Origin: CALGLS01 sp047626155
GTDB taxonomy: Bacteria; Bacteroidota; Bacteroidia; Chitinophagales; Saprospiraceae
NCBI GenBank assembly: GCA_047626155.1
Contig: JBLHRR010000134.1
Coordinates: 1-16,239 of the forward strand
Reading direction: 5' to 3'
Length of the DNA: 16,239 nt
A model generated the notes under the pieces. That model did not search any database. It was given only the letters and a program-made list of their open reading frames with translations, and was not told where the DNA came from. A program made the translations under genes and the position numbers. Below, one piece after another: positions 1 through 6,893 of the stretch. Each line of letters opens with the position of its first letter. Positions within the stretch are counted from its first letter, which is position 1.

Positions 1-666
1 TTGGAAGGAGATGCGGGATTCTCTAACTATAAATGGAGAAATGAAGCAGGGACAATTGTCTCCACCTCGGCTATTTATACTGCTTCAGTAGCAGGTACTT
101 ATAATCTAGTAGTGACGGATGAAAATGGATGTACTGCGGAGACGGATGTGGGGGTTATTGATGCTTCTGATCCGGAGAATGTGAGGATGTTTTTAGAGGG
201 GCAAGGTTTTTTAAACATAGCAATAGATGTTCTAGGAGATTTTACCGCTTTTTCTAGTCCAACAGAAACTAGGGATAGAAGTAATAACTCTGTTGTATTT
301 GTTGATGACTGTGCCCAAAAGATGATTCGGTATGATGATACAAATAAGCTTATAAGTCTAGCAGATGTATTTAACCATGATTTAGAAAGAGCTGAAGCAG
401 AAGGGTTTACTGTAATTGGAAAAATTATAGATTATGGTAGTTTTTGTAATAGTCAAAGTATTTGTTCAGCAGATAACTTTTTCGATATAAATGATTATGA
501 CTTCTCAATACAAGGTTATATTTTTGATGACCCTACTTCAGATAATGACTATTATCTTTTTCGGAATAATCCAGTTTCGGTAGAGCGAATTGTTGAAATA
601 GAACAAATTAACAATCCAATCACATCTGAAGAACCATTAAAAGGTGTAACTAAATGTCAACTCTAA
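1..666 (+). CDS. 3' end of a secreted Ig/PKD-like domain protein (5' truncated by window edge)
   Basis: The frame is open from the first base to TAA at 664-666 (221 residues). TTG at position 1 is probably an internal Leu codon, so the true start lies outside the window. Residues ~8-52 look like the end of an Ig/PKD-type beta-sandwich repeat of Bacteroidota surface proteins: a Y-x-W near the start, then A-G-T-Y-x-L-x-V-T-D and N-G-C-x-A. The remaining ~165 residues are acidic, aromatic-rich and contain four or more Cys; I do not recognise them. The C-terminus (ending in GVTKCQL) does not look like a T9SS type A sorting domain, which is unusual beside such a repeat. It may be a different export signal or an altered end. 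The gene converges on serA and shares its terminator. Coding status is fairly secure; function is unknown. Confidence 0.7.
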   Translation: MEGDAGFSNYKWRNEAGTIVSTSAIYTASVAGTYNLVVTDENGCTAETDVGVIDASDPENVRMFLEGQGFLNIAIDVLGDFTAFSSPTETRDRSNNSVVFVDDCAQKMIRYDDTNKLISLADVFNHDLERAEAEGFTVIGKIIDYGSFCNSQSICSADNFFDINDYDFSIQGYIFDDPTSDNDYYLFRNNPVSVERIVEIEQINNPITSEEPLKGVTKCQL

Positions 667-674
667 CAAGAAAT

Positions 675-711
675 AAAAAAAGCCTGACGATTTACTCGTC
701 AGGCTTTTTTT
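675..711. terminator. Bidirectional intrinsic terminator between converging genes
   Basis: A perfect 9-bp stem GCCTGACGA (682-690) / TCGTCAGGC (696-704) encloses a 5-nt loop. Seven A precede it and seven T follow it, so it works on both strands. It sits 8 bases after the plus-strand stop and 22 bases after the serA stop. Confidence 0.93.
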
Positions 712-733
712 GTAATTAAATTGTTAGAATAAA

Positions 734-1687
734 TTAAGCAAAAAACGCATTAATCTTCCCTGCCAACTCCAAACCAATATTCCGCTGCGCTTCCTTTGTA
801 GAACCACCAATATGCGGCGTCAAAGAAATGTTAGGATGTTCCAATAAGTCCTGACGAGGCGTAGGCTCGTTGACAAAAACATCCAAACCAGCGCCACCAA
901 CCTTGCCACTATTCAAAGCTACTAACAATGCATCTTCATCTATAGTGCCACCACGAGAAGGATTGACGATGAATACGCCGTCTTTCATTTTAGCAAATTC
1001 TGCTTCCCCAATAATCGGCTTCCCAGTAGAAGGAACATGTAAAGCGATGTAATCCGCCTGAGCCAACATCTCCTCCATAGAAACAGAAGGAAGGGTAACC
1101 GTTATCGGATCTGCTACGCCTTGGATATTGATATTTATATCTACCTCTTTGATGAAAAGATCAACAGGAAGAACATTCATTCCCAGAGATAAACCGATAC
1201 GAGCGGTCTGTTGACCAATTCTGCCGATGCCGATAACCCCTAATGTTTTGCCACCTAGCTCTGTACCTCCTGAAGAGTATTTTTTCTTTAATTTTTTGAA
1301 AGCCGTATTTCCTTGATTCGGCATTTCTCTATTAGAGTGATGAAGTGAACGGGCCAAACTGAAGAAGTGACCGAAAGCCAATTCGCCTACAGAAGCAGAG
1401 GAAGCCGCAGGCGTATTCATAACCTCAACACCTTTGTCTTTGGCATAAGCTACATCAATATTATCAAGACCAACACCACCCCGTGCGATGATTTTTAAAT
1501 TTGGGCATTGATCAATTAAAGCCTCCCGTACCTTAGTAGCAGAACGCACGATAATAGCGTCATAGCCAGGCAATTGAGTAGGCAATTCCTCTTGTGGAAT
1601 GGTGGTCGTGTGTACTTCATGGCCAGCCTGCTCCAGTAACGTTTTACCATCTGCGTGCATGCCGTCGTTAATTAATATTTTAGCCAT
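734..1687 (-). CDS. serA: D-3-phosphoglycerate dehydrogenase (short form, no ACT domain)
   Basis: This cytoplasmic NAD-dependent enzyme oxidises 3-phosphoglycerate to 3-phosphohydroxypyruvate, the first step of serine synthesis. The 317-residue protein belongs to the D-2-hydroxyacid dehydrogenase family. The Rossmann motif G153-I-G155-R-I-G158 is followed by an acidic residue (D176) that should bind the NAD ribose. The catalytic triad is visible: R245 in NPSRGG, E274 in NEP, and H292 in PHIGG. The substrate-side motif RGGVGLDNID is at 69-78. It ends at the catalytic domain, so it lacks the regulatory ACT domain of the E. coli enzyme; this matches the short Bacteroidota form. Residues ~181-200 form a small insertion after the nucleotide-binding strand. 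It starts at ATG with an A/T-rich leader and no clear ribosome binding site. serC is not adjacent. Another hydroxyacid dehydrogenase specificity is possible but less likely. Confidence 0.9.
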   Translation of the reverse strand: MAKILINDGMHADGKTLLEQAGHEVHTTTIPQEELPTQLPGYDAIIVRSATKVREALIDQCPNLKIIARGGVGLDNIDVAYAKDKGVEVMNTPAASSASVGELAFGHFFSLARSLHHSNREMPNQGNTAFKKLKKKYSSGGTELGGKTLGVIGIGRIGQQTARIGLSLGMNVLPVDLFIKEVDININIQGVADPITVTLPSVSMEEMLAQADYIALHVPSTGKPIIGEAEFAKMKDGVFIVNPSRGGTIDEDALLVALNSGKVGGAGLDVFVNEPTPRQDLLEHPNISLTPHIGGSTKEAQRNIGLELAGKINAFFA

Positions 1688-1802
1688 TTTATTTATGGTG
1701 TTTTAGTGTACTACAAAATAGCGTCAGGATTTATCTATTTCATTTCAGAGTTGATAAACCTTGCCGATATTTAAAAATACACTGAGTTTAAAAGAGAAAG
1801 CG

Positions 1803-1810
1803 CAAATGTA
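1803..1810 (-). promoter_or_regulatory. Possible -7 promoter motif (TACATTTG) for serA
   Basis: Read on the minus strand this is TACATTTG, a match to the Bacteroidota -7 consensus TAnnTTTG, about 115 bases before the serA ATG. A TTTG lies upstream (1825-1828), but the gap to the -7 motif is only ~14 bases, shorter than the usual spacing, so the assignment is weak. If it is used, the structured element at 1850-1972 lies upstream of the transcript, not within it. Confidence 0.35.
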
Positions 1811-1849
1811 AAGTTTTTTTACTTCAAAAGTAGACCTTATGCTGTTCTT

Positions 1850-1972
1850 AGTAACAACGAAAAATTAACTTCCCGATTTGGAAACGATTATGTAAATCAA
1901 AATGACCAGAGGGAGAGTGGTTTATATAATTGTTTCCACGAAAAAAGTCGGGAAATTATTTTTAGTGTAATA
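1850..1972 (+). repeat. Conserved structured hairpin element, copy 1
   Basis: This is an unrecognised ~123-nt imperfect inverted repeat. From outside in: A5 (1860-1864) pairs with T5 (1959-1963). T1865 is bulged. The outer stem is 12 bp (1866-1877 with 1947-1958). The internal loop is asymmetric, 1 nt left and 8 nt right. The inner stem is 20 bp (1879-1898 with 1919-1938). The terminal loop is 20 nt, AAAATGACCAGAGGGAGAGT (1899-1918). The ends (AGTAACAA; AAATTATTTTTAGTGTAATA) and the loop recur in copy 2 at 2505-2626, while the arms differ but still pair. On the plus strand four stem positions are G-T wobbles, and one conserved position in TAACTT is a C-A mismatch. It lies between the minus-strand genes at 2091 and serA. 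The function is unknown; it could be RNA or a single-stranded DNA substrate. Confidence 0.85.
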
Positions 1973-2035
1973 CTTAAGAGCGTTCGCAAAAAAAAATAAC
2001 CCATTCACTTGGCCATTGATCGGGAGCCCCTTAGA

Positions 2036-2088
2036 ATCAGTGGGAAGTTCGCATCAGTGGGAAGTTAACGTTAATAGTTAATGTTAAC
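2036..2088. repeat. 17-bp-period direct repeat overlapping a small palindrome
   Basis: ATCAGTGGGAAGTT occurs at 2036-2049 and again at 2053-2066. The second copy runs into an 11-bp inverted repeat, GTTAACGTTAA (2064-2074) and TTAATGTTAAC (2078-2088), with a 3-nt spacer and one G-T. It lies just beyond the stop of the minus-strand gene at 2091. There is no T-run, so a standard terminator is unlikely. The role is unknown. Confidence 0.6.
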
Positions 2089-2090
2089 AG

Positions 2091-2486
2091 TCATATTTCC
2101 AGATGCTCCAATAGTTTAAACAAAAAGCCATTGATGAAGGCGACCACCACAGCCAATATAACAGCCCAGAGCAAGCCTTTAACTTTAAAGCCTTCAAAGA
2201 AAATAGAGGTAATCATAATAACAGCTGCGCTTACGACGAAATTAGCAATACCAGAAACACTGATGCCGTAATCTGCTTCGAGGTAATTGGTTAAGGCGAT
2301 ATTTAAAAAAGCAATAACCACAGCAACCATAGCCGCGGTTCCTAAGTTTTTGATTTGTATCCCCTCCAGAAATTGGGCAGCAATAAATAAAGCCAGCGCA
2401 TTGATTCCTATCTGTACAATAAAGCTGGTAGAAGGTAAGGTCAATAGCAATAAATCAGAGCAGGCGGTAAAAGTGTTAAAATCCAT
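2091..2486 (-). CDS. Small integral membrane protein, phage holin 4 / YvlD-like family
   Basis: The 131-residue protein is almost wholly hydrophobic, with about four predicted membrane spans: residues ~20-40, 48-70, 78-98 and 104-126. Short polar turns (EGIQIKNLG, LEADYG, EGFKVKG) separate them. The pattern of strand-like segments ending in F-x-x-G-[IF]-x-[IV]-K is typical of the YvlD / phage holin 4_2 family. These are small bacterial inner-membrane proteins of unsettled function, and most are not phage genes. The family is usually ~110-120 residues, so the ~18-residue N-terminal stretch is somewhat long. The ATG at 2484-2486 is the only reasonable start before the first span. The gene lies 18 bases downstream (minus direction) of structured element copy 2. 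No phage genes are nearby, so a lysis role is not supported. Confidence 0.75.
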   Translation of the reverse strand: MDFNTFTACSDLLLLTLPSTSFIVQIGINALALFIAAQFLEGIQIKNLGTAAMVAVVIAFLNIALTNYLEADYGISVSGIANFVVSAAVIMITSIFFEGFKVKGLLWAVILAVVVAFINGFLFKLLEHLEI

Positions 2487-2504
2487 TTTGTAAGAAGTTT
2501 GTTG

Positions 2505-2626
2505 AGTAACAATAAAAAAGTAACTTAGATCGCTGCAATCATTTAGTTAAAGTAAAACGACCAGAGGGAGAGTGCTTTAGCTAAATGATTGAGTGTATAG
2601 TGATCTAAATTATTTTTTGTGTCATA
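2505..2626 (+). repeat. Conserved structured hairpin element, copy 2
   Basis: This second copy, ~122 nt, has the same architecture as 1850-1972. A6 (2514-2519) pairs with T6 (2613-2618). G2520 is bulged. The outer stem is 13 bp (2521-2533 with 2600-2612). The internal loop is 3 nt left and 9 nt right. The inner stem is 17 bp (2537-2553 with 2574-2590). The 20-nt loop is AAAACGACCAGAGGGAGAGT (2554-2573). The conserved AGTAACAA, TAACTT and AAATTATTTTTTGTGTCATA are in register with copy 1. The arms share only about half their bases with copy 1, yet pair along their length, with G-T wobbles and the same single C-A mismatch in TAACTT. It sits between the stop of the coiled-coil gene (2664) and the start of the holin-like gene (2486). 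Confidence 0.85.
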
Positions 2627-2663
2627 TTAAATTGATCTAATATTGCTTTAGAGCGCTAGAATG

Positions 2664-2966
2664 TTATTGTTCCGATTGCTTTCGCAATGCTTCATTTTCC
2701 ATTTCTAATGCTTCATTTTCGGTCTCTAGGGTTTCTATCTTTTTGCGAAGTTCCTTATTTTCTGCTTCCAGCAAATAAGAGGATTCAGAATCAGTTGTTG
2801 TCTGTTTTGATTCAGACTCTTGTCCAATTCCAACCATATCTTTTATATTCTGAATACCGTCCTCCCCGTTATAATAAGAAGCACCGAGATAAGAGAGTGG
2901 CCCAGCGATGAGCAAAACTAAGAAAAGTCGTGCGAATGGAGTTAGAGATAAATTTTTCTTTGACAT
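2664..2966 (-). CDS. Small single-pass membrane protein with C-terminal coiled coil
   Basis: I chose the ATG at 2964-2966 (MSKKNLSLTP), giving 100 residues. The open frame continues 25 codons upstream, but that stretch (MVRSTGNRTPCTRNRA...) comes from low-complexity, repeat-like DNA and is unlikely to be translated. The sequence shows a short basic N-terminus, one hydrophobic span at ~12-32, a polar linker rich in Ser/Glu/Thr, and a C-terminal ~35-residue heptad region. There Leu and Ile recur every 3-4 residues among Glu/Lys/Asn (LLEAENKELRKKIETLETE and onward), a leucine-zipper-like coiled coil. I do not recognise a family. It probably forms a membrane-anchored oligomer with its coiled coil outside the membrane, but topology is uncertain. 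It may share the orientation and transcript of the holin-like gene downstream. Confidence 0.6.
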   Translation of the reverse strand: MSKKNLSLTPFARLFLVLLIAGPLSYLGASYYNGEDGIQNIKDMVGIGQESESKQTTTDSESSYLLEAENKELRKKIETLETENEALEMENEALRKQSEQ

Positions 2967-3271
2967 ATGATTTTGTTTTTGTTCGTTATAAATTGCTCGG
3001 TTTCGGGTACACGGTGTTCGGTTTCCGGTCGACCGCACCATTCTTTAGCAATTTTTTAAAATCCCATAGGCCTCAAATATAATCAGTCCGAAGGCTCTGA
3101 CCTATTTTTTTCTACAAGATTTAAAGTTTGGGGTACAAATCTAAGGATATGGCATGTCCTCTCAAAAGATCGCAGATCGAATGGAGATATATCATATCAG
3201 AGGAGGAACGGTTAGCAATGCGATTGGTGCGTTCGGTACGTTTACTAAACTTCGAATTACCTAACACTACT

Positions 3272-3303
3272 CTGTCATCCCGAGCGAGCATGGCGAGTCG
3301 AGG
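3272..3303. repeat. Fragment resembling a dispersed intergenic repeat (GTCATCCCGAGCGA type)
   Basis: The segment contains CTGTCATCCCGAGCGA, then CGAGTCGAGG. From general knowledge, TGTCATCC(C/T)GAGCG...CGAGG motifs are widespread intergenic repeats in Bacteroidota and other genomes. Only one copy is in this window, so the assignment rests on recognition, not on repetition seen here. Confidence 0.4.
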
Positions 3304-3341
3304 AAAAAATACCGAATCTATCAAATAATCATAAATAGTAA

Positions 3342-3349
3342 TACTTTTG
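3342..3349 (+). promoter_or_regulatory. Possible -7 promoter motif (TACTTTTG) for the thiolase gene
   Basis: TACTTTTG matches the Bacteroidota -7 consensus TAnnTTTG and lies 69 bases before the thiolase ATG. No good TTG/TTTG partner is visible at the usual ~17-23 base distance, so support is modest. Confidence 0.35.
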
Positions 3350-3418
3350 TGCTTAACCTTGCAATCACTATTGAAGTTGAAATTACAGTTGTTCATTCTT
3401 TCACCCGCTAATTCAAAA

Positions 3419-4624
3419 ATGACCACACCATACATATTCGAATCCCTCCGTACTGTTCGTGGTAAAGGAAAGCCAAGTGGCGCTTTGTATGAAGTTCGGC
3501 CCTTAGACTTACTAGCAACCTGCTTACGGCATTTACAAAGCAGAACAAGCTTAGACACCTCTTTGGTGGATGATTGCATCATAGGCTGCGTCACGCCAAT
3601 AGGTGATCAAGGAGCAGTGCTGGCACGAACCGCCATTCTTTACGCCGGTTGGAGCGAGTCCGTCGCCGGAATGCAAATCAATCGCTTTTGTGGCTCGGGA
3701 CTAGAATCCGTCAATTTAGCTGCTATGAAAATTGCATCTGGCTGGGAATCGCTGGTCGTGGCAGGAGGAGTAGAGAGCATGAGTCGGGTACCAATGGGTT
3801 CAGACGGAGGAGCATTGTTATTTGATCCAGAAGTGATTGATCGATTGGGCTATGTACCTCAGGGAATATCAGCCGATCTTATCGCGAGCATAGAAGGGTT
3901 TAGCCGAGACGAAGTAGACCAATACGCCTTACGATCTCAACAACGTGCTTCCGAAGCCTGGGCCAATGGTTATTTTGATCGCTCCGTACTCTCTATTCAG
4001 GATGTGAATGGGTTGAGTATTTTAGAGAAAGACGAAATCATACGACCAAATACGACTATCGAAGCATTGAATGCTCTTCAACCCGCTTTCGCTAAAATAG
4101 GCGCAACTGGTTTCGATGCTATTGCTTTAAAAAAGCATCCCGTATTGGAAAGAATAGAGCACATCCATACGGCCGGAAACTCCTCTGGTATCGTTGATGG
4201 AGCTGCGGTGGTTTTAATTGGCAACGAAGAGGCAGGGAAAGAACAAGGATTAAAAGCTCGTGCACGCATCCGAAGCATCGCAACAGTAGGAGATGACCCA
4301 ACAATAATGTTACAAGGGCCAACACCTGCGGTACGAAAAGCTTTAAAAGTAGCGGGTATGAAGGCTTCCGATATCGACCTCTGGGAAATGAACGAAGCTT
4401 TCGCATCGCCAGTATTAAAACTACAAAGAGATATGAATATCCCGGATGATAAGCTCAATGTAAACGGTGGAGCGATAGCAATGGGGCATCCACTCGGCGC
4501 TACCGGAGCCATGTTGTTAGGAATCATACTAGATGAACTAGAAAGACGAGATTTATCAACAGGCCTAGTAACCCTATGTGTCGGCGGAGGCATGGGCGTA
4601 GCCACCATAATAGAACGAGTATAA
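3419..4624 (+). CDS. Acetyl-CoA C-acyltransferase (thiolase family)
   Basis: This is the thiolytic enzyme of fatty-acid beta-oxidation (3-ketoacyl-CoA + CoA to acetyl-CoA + shortened acyl-CoA), or biosynthetic acetoacetyl-CoA thiolase. From the ATG at 3419-3421 the protein is 401 residues, a normal thiolase length. The upstream in-frame TTG extension (3347) adds a non-homologous Leu/Lys-rich tail and was rejected. All catalytic motifs are present: nucleophile C91 in NRFCGSG, N325-EAF, H357 in GGAIAMGHPLGATG, and acid/base C387 in CVGGGMG. GGVESMSRVPMG at 117-128 is also typical. The FadJ-type gene follows 105 bases downstream on the same strand, so the two probably form a beta-oxidation unit in which this protein does the last step. 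The partner favours the degradative role, but substrate chain length cannot be read from the sequence. Confidence 0.92.
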   Translation: MTTPYIFESLRTVRGKGKPSGALYEVRPLDLLATCLRHLQSRTSLDTSLVDDCIIGCVTPIGDQGAVLARTAILYAGWSESVAGMQINRFCGSGLESVNLAAMKIASGWESLVVAGGVESMSRVPMGSDGGALLFDPEVIDRLGYVPQGISADLIASIEGFSRDEVDQYALRSQQRASEAWANGYFDRSVLSIQDVNGLSILEKDEIIRPNTTIEALNALQPAFAKIGATGFDAIALKKHPVLERIEHIHTAGNSSGIVDGAAVVLIGNEEAGKEQGLKARARIRSIATVGDDPTIMLQGPTPAVRKALKVAGMKASDIDLWEMNEAFASPVLKLQRDMNIPDDKLNVNGGAIAMGHPLGATGAMLLGIILDELERRDLSTGLVTLCVGGGMGVATIIERV

Positions 4625-4652
4625 AATAGTCTTCTCCATATTCTACACTACA

Positions 4653-4705
4653 GACTCTGGAGGAGTCGAACCTACATTCACCCAGGGCCGCAGCCCAGGG
4701 CTCGC
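4653..4705. repeat. REP-like element between the two beta-oxidation genes
   Basis: The 105-bp spacer holds a short inverted repeat, GACTC (4653-4657) / GAGTC (4663-4667). Next comes a GC-rich block with CCCAGGGC at 4681-4688 and again at 4694-4701, plus a small GGGC-CGCA-GCCC hairpin. A GGAGGAGTCGAA box followed by a CCCAGGG/GCCC block resembles RAYT-associated REP sequences of Bacteroidota. That resemblance is from memory. No transposase is nearby. Confidence 0.45.
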
Positions 4706-4729
4706 AAAAAAAAAACACAGGCTCTTAAA

Positions 4730-6871
4730 ATGATTCGATACCAAAAAGATACCGACCACATCGTTACCCTTACGCTGGACATGGCTGATCGTCCCTTCAA
4801 TATTATAAACCATGAAGTAGGAAAGGCTATGTTGCCTATTATAGATTATCTGAGGGAGGAGAAGACGAAGCGAAAATTGAGAGGTATAATCATCACCTCT
4901 GGAAAAAAGAACTTTCTGGTAGGAGGCGATTTGGATTACCTCTACGAAACGGAAGATGCCAATACTATTTTTCAACTCTCTCAAACGATGCAGGCATTTT
5001 ACCGGGAACTGGAGCGGCCAGGAGTTCCTGTGGTCGCTGCTATAAATGGAACGGCCTTGGGGTCTGGCTTTGAATTGGCCTTAGCCTGCCACCATCGAAT
5101 AGTAGTTGATGATGCGGCAATCAGGTTGGGGCATCCTGAAGTCACCCTCGGAATTATGCCAGGAGCTGGAGGTGTAATAAGATTGTTATGGTTGTTGGGA
5201 GTGGAAAGAGCTTACGGCGTTTTGTCAGAAGGGAAACGCTACGCCCCTAAGGAAGCGCTGCGAATCGGAATCGTTGATGCACTGGCAAAAGATGAAAAGG
5301 AAATGATGTTAGCGGCAAAGAAATGGTTATTGGAGAACCCGAACCAGAGCAGAACTTGGGATAGAAAAGAAGGGCGAATTCCTCATGGAACAACTAAAGA
5401 TTTATCACTGGCACTGACTGTGCAGCGATTGACCGCAGCTTTGGTGAAAGAATCTTATAGTAACTTTTCGGCTCCTATGACTATTCTGCAAACCTTATCA
5501 GAGGGAGCTAAAGTAGACTTTGACACCGCTTGTAGAATAGAGAGTCGAAATTTTACAAAGCTAGTTAGCAGTCCTGCGGCGAAAAATATGATTCGTGCTT
5601 TTTGGTACGATTTCAAAACCATCAAAGAAGGAGGAAGCCGCCCCAAAGGTTTTGGACGATTCAGACCTCGGAAGGTGGGCATTATAGGGGCAGGTAAAAT
5701 TGGAGCTGGTGTTGCAATAGCTTGCCTGATGCGCGGAATGTCCGTTGTGATCAAAGATGTATCAAAAGCCATTGCCGAGCAGGGACGAACGCGAATTGTT
5801 AAGGGCCTAAAAGAATTGGTGGATGATGGTCGCTGGACGACTGCTTCTTTTGAGAAACAAATTTCTAACATTACTACAACGGATAAAGCACTCGATTTTA
5901 AAGGCTGCGATCTAGTGATTGAAGCGGTCTTTGAAAACGTAAATCTAAAAGCAAAAGTAAATAGGGAAGCAGAGCAATATCTCGACGACTTTTCTTTTCA
6001 AGCCAGTAATACCATTTCTATTCCCATTACTAAACTAGCAGAGAGTTGTCAGAACCCGGAGCGCTTCGTAGGACTTCACTTTTTTCCTCCGGCGGAGAAA
6101 GTCCCTTTGGTAGAAATAGTAAAAGGAAAGCAAACCTCAGACGAAACCTTAGCTCGTGCTTTTGATTTTGTACAAGCCATTCGGAAAATACCTATAGTGG
6201 TAAAGGACAATTGGGGCTTTTTTGTAGCGAGGGTACAAAATACCTACATCCTGGAGGGCATCACTTTATTGCAAGAAGGATACTCGCCAGCTTTGATAGA
6301 GCAGCTAGGAATGCAGGCAGGGATGTCCACGGCCCCCTTAGCATTGGCAGATGGACTGTCTTTACCTATTGTTTTGAAATACGAAAACCAGGCAGCAGAA
6401 CACTATGGTACTAAATACATAGAACATCCTGCAACAATAGTTTTACGTAAGATGGTTATTGAGCTGGCGCGAAAAGGGAAAGGAAATGGTTTTTATCAAT
6501 CAGAAAAAGAGTATCCGACGAAATTGTGGGAAGAATTGATAACACATTTCCCAACAACAAAATTACAAGTAGAAAGAAAAGAGGTTTCAGAACGCCTGCT
6601 TTTCGTACAGGTTATCGAAGCCGTCTGGTGTTTGCAGGAAGGAATTATTAGAACAACAGCAGAGGCAGATTTAGGAAGTATTCATGGTTGGGGCTTTCCG
6701 GCATTCCGGGGTGGGGTCGTGCAGTTTATAAACGATTATGGTTTGTCTGCTTTTGCAGAACGTTGTCAATATTATGAAAAGATACATGGCCCTCGATTTC
6801 AACTGCCAGAGATATTAAAGAATTACACAAAGAAGAACTTGAAAAGTTTTTCACTCCCTGAGCTTTCTTAA
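4730..6871 (+). CDS. fadJ: Multifunctional 3-hydroxyacyl-CoA dehydrogenase / enoyl-CoA hydratase (FadJ/FadB-alpha type)
   Basis: This bifunctional beta-oxidation enzyme hydrates trans-2-enoyl-CoA and then oxidises L-3-hydroxyacyl-CoA with NAD+. At 713 residues it matches FadJ/FadB alpha subunits. The hydratase domain (~1-190) has both catalytic glutamates: E115 in GSGFELALAC and E137 in GHPEVTLG. A linker is followed by the dehydrogenase Rossmann domain (~313-490), with G320-A-G322-K-I-G325, S427 in SNT, the catalytic His H450 in GLHFFPP, and its partner E462 in PLVEIV. Two C-terminal 3HCDH repeats follow (~497-590 and ~620-705); the second has the typical WGFPAFRGG at 654-662. It starts at ATG 4730, 105 bases after the thiolase stop, across a REP-like repeat. 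No fadE or fadD is in the window. I see no missing catalytic residue. FadB versus FadJ naming is a convention choice. Confidence 0.9.
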   Translation: MIRYQKDTDHIVTLTLDMADRPFNIINHEVGKAMLPIIDYLREEKTKRKLRGIIITSGKKNFLVGGDLDYLYETEDANTIFQLSQTMQAFYRELERPGVPVVAAINGTALGSGFELALACHHRIVVDDAAIRLGHPEVTLGIMPGAGGVIRLLWLLGVERAYGVLSEGKRYAPKEALRIGIVDALAKDEKEMMLAAKKWLLENPNQSRTWDRKEGRIPHGTTKDLSLALTVQRLTAALVKESYSNFSAPMTILQTLSEGAKVDFDTACRIESRNFTKLVSSPAAKNMIRAFWYDFKTIKEGGSRPKGFGRFRPRKVGIIGAGKIGAGVAIACLMRGMSVVIKDVSKAIAEQGRTRIVKGLKELVDDGRWTTASFEKQISNITTTDKALDFKGCDLVIEAVFENVNLKAKVNREAEQYLDDFSFQASNTISIPITKLAESCQNPERFVGLHFFPPAEKVPLVEIVKGKQTSDETLARAFDFVQAIRKIPIVVKDNWGFFVARVQNTYILEGITLLQEGYSPALIEQLGMQAGMSTAPLALADGLSLPIVLKYENQAAEHYGTKYIEHPATIVLRKMVIELARKGKGNGFYQSEKEYPTKLWEELITHFPTTKLQVERKEVSERLLFVQVIEAVWCLQEGIIRTTAEADLGSIHGWGFPAFRGGVVQFINDYGLSAFAERCQYYEKIHGPRFQLPEILKNYTKKNLKSFSLPELS

Positions 6872-6893
6872 GGAAATAATCAAACGATAAAGA

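Larger units (their letters stand above)
2967..3418. other. Intergenic region between divergent genes, with repeat-like debris
   Basis: I see no convincing gene here. Bases 2999-3040 are an impure GGTTTCGG/GGTTTCCGG-type stretch ending in the palindrome CGGTCGACCG. At 3066-3104, ATAGGCC and GACCTAT form a weak long-loop hairpin followed by T7. A dispersed-repeat-like piece lies at 3272-3303. Short frames in this interval overlap these pieces and have no family resemblance, so they are not annotated as genes. Confidence 0.5.

Noticed and set aside
2091..2486. Evidence of a prophage from the holin-like gene
   Set aside because: YvlD/holin-4 family proteins are common chromosomal membrane proteins, and no phage structural, lysis or integrase genes are nearby.
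1850..2626. Integron attC sites
   Set aside because: The ends resemble TAAC/GTTA only loosely. The G/TT core is missing, and attC sites do not carry a conserved 20-nt terminal loop. No integrase or cassette array is present.
2967..3041. N-terminal 25-codon extension of the coiled-coil protein
   Set aside because: It is polar, Arg-rich and derived from repeat-like DNA. The ATG at 2964-2966 gives a normal short basic N-terminus before the membrane span.
3128..3328. 66-codon plus-strand frame
   Set aside because: It spans a dispersed-repeat-like segment, lacks any family resemblance and overlaps the promoter region of the thiolase gene.
3121..3594. 157-codon minus-strand frame
   Set aside because: It overlaps the thiolase coding start in antisense, is compositionally odd and resembles no family; a shadow frame.
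4078..4608. 176-codon minus-strand frame
   Set aside because: It lies entirely antisense to the conserved C-terminal half of the thiolase gene.
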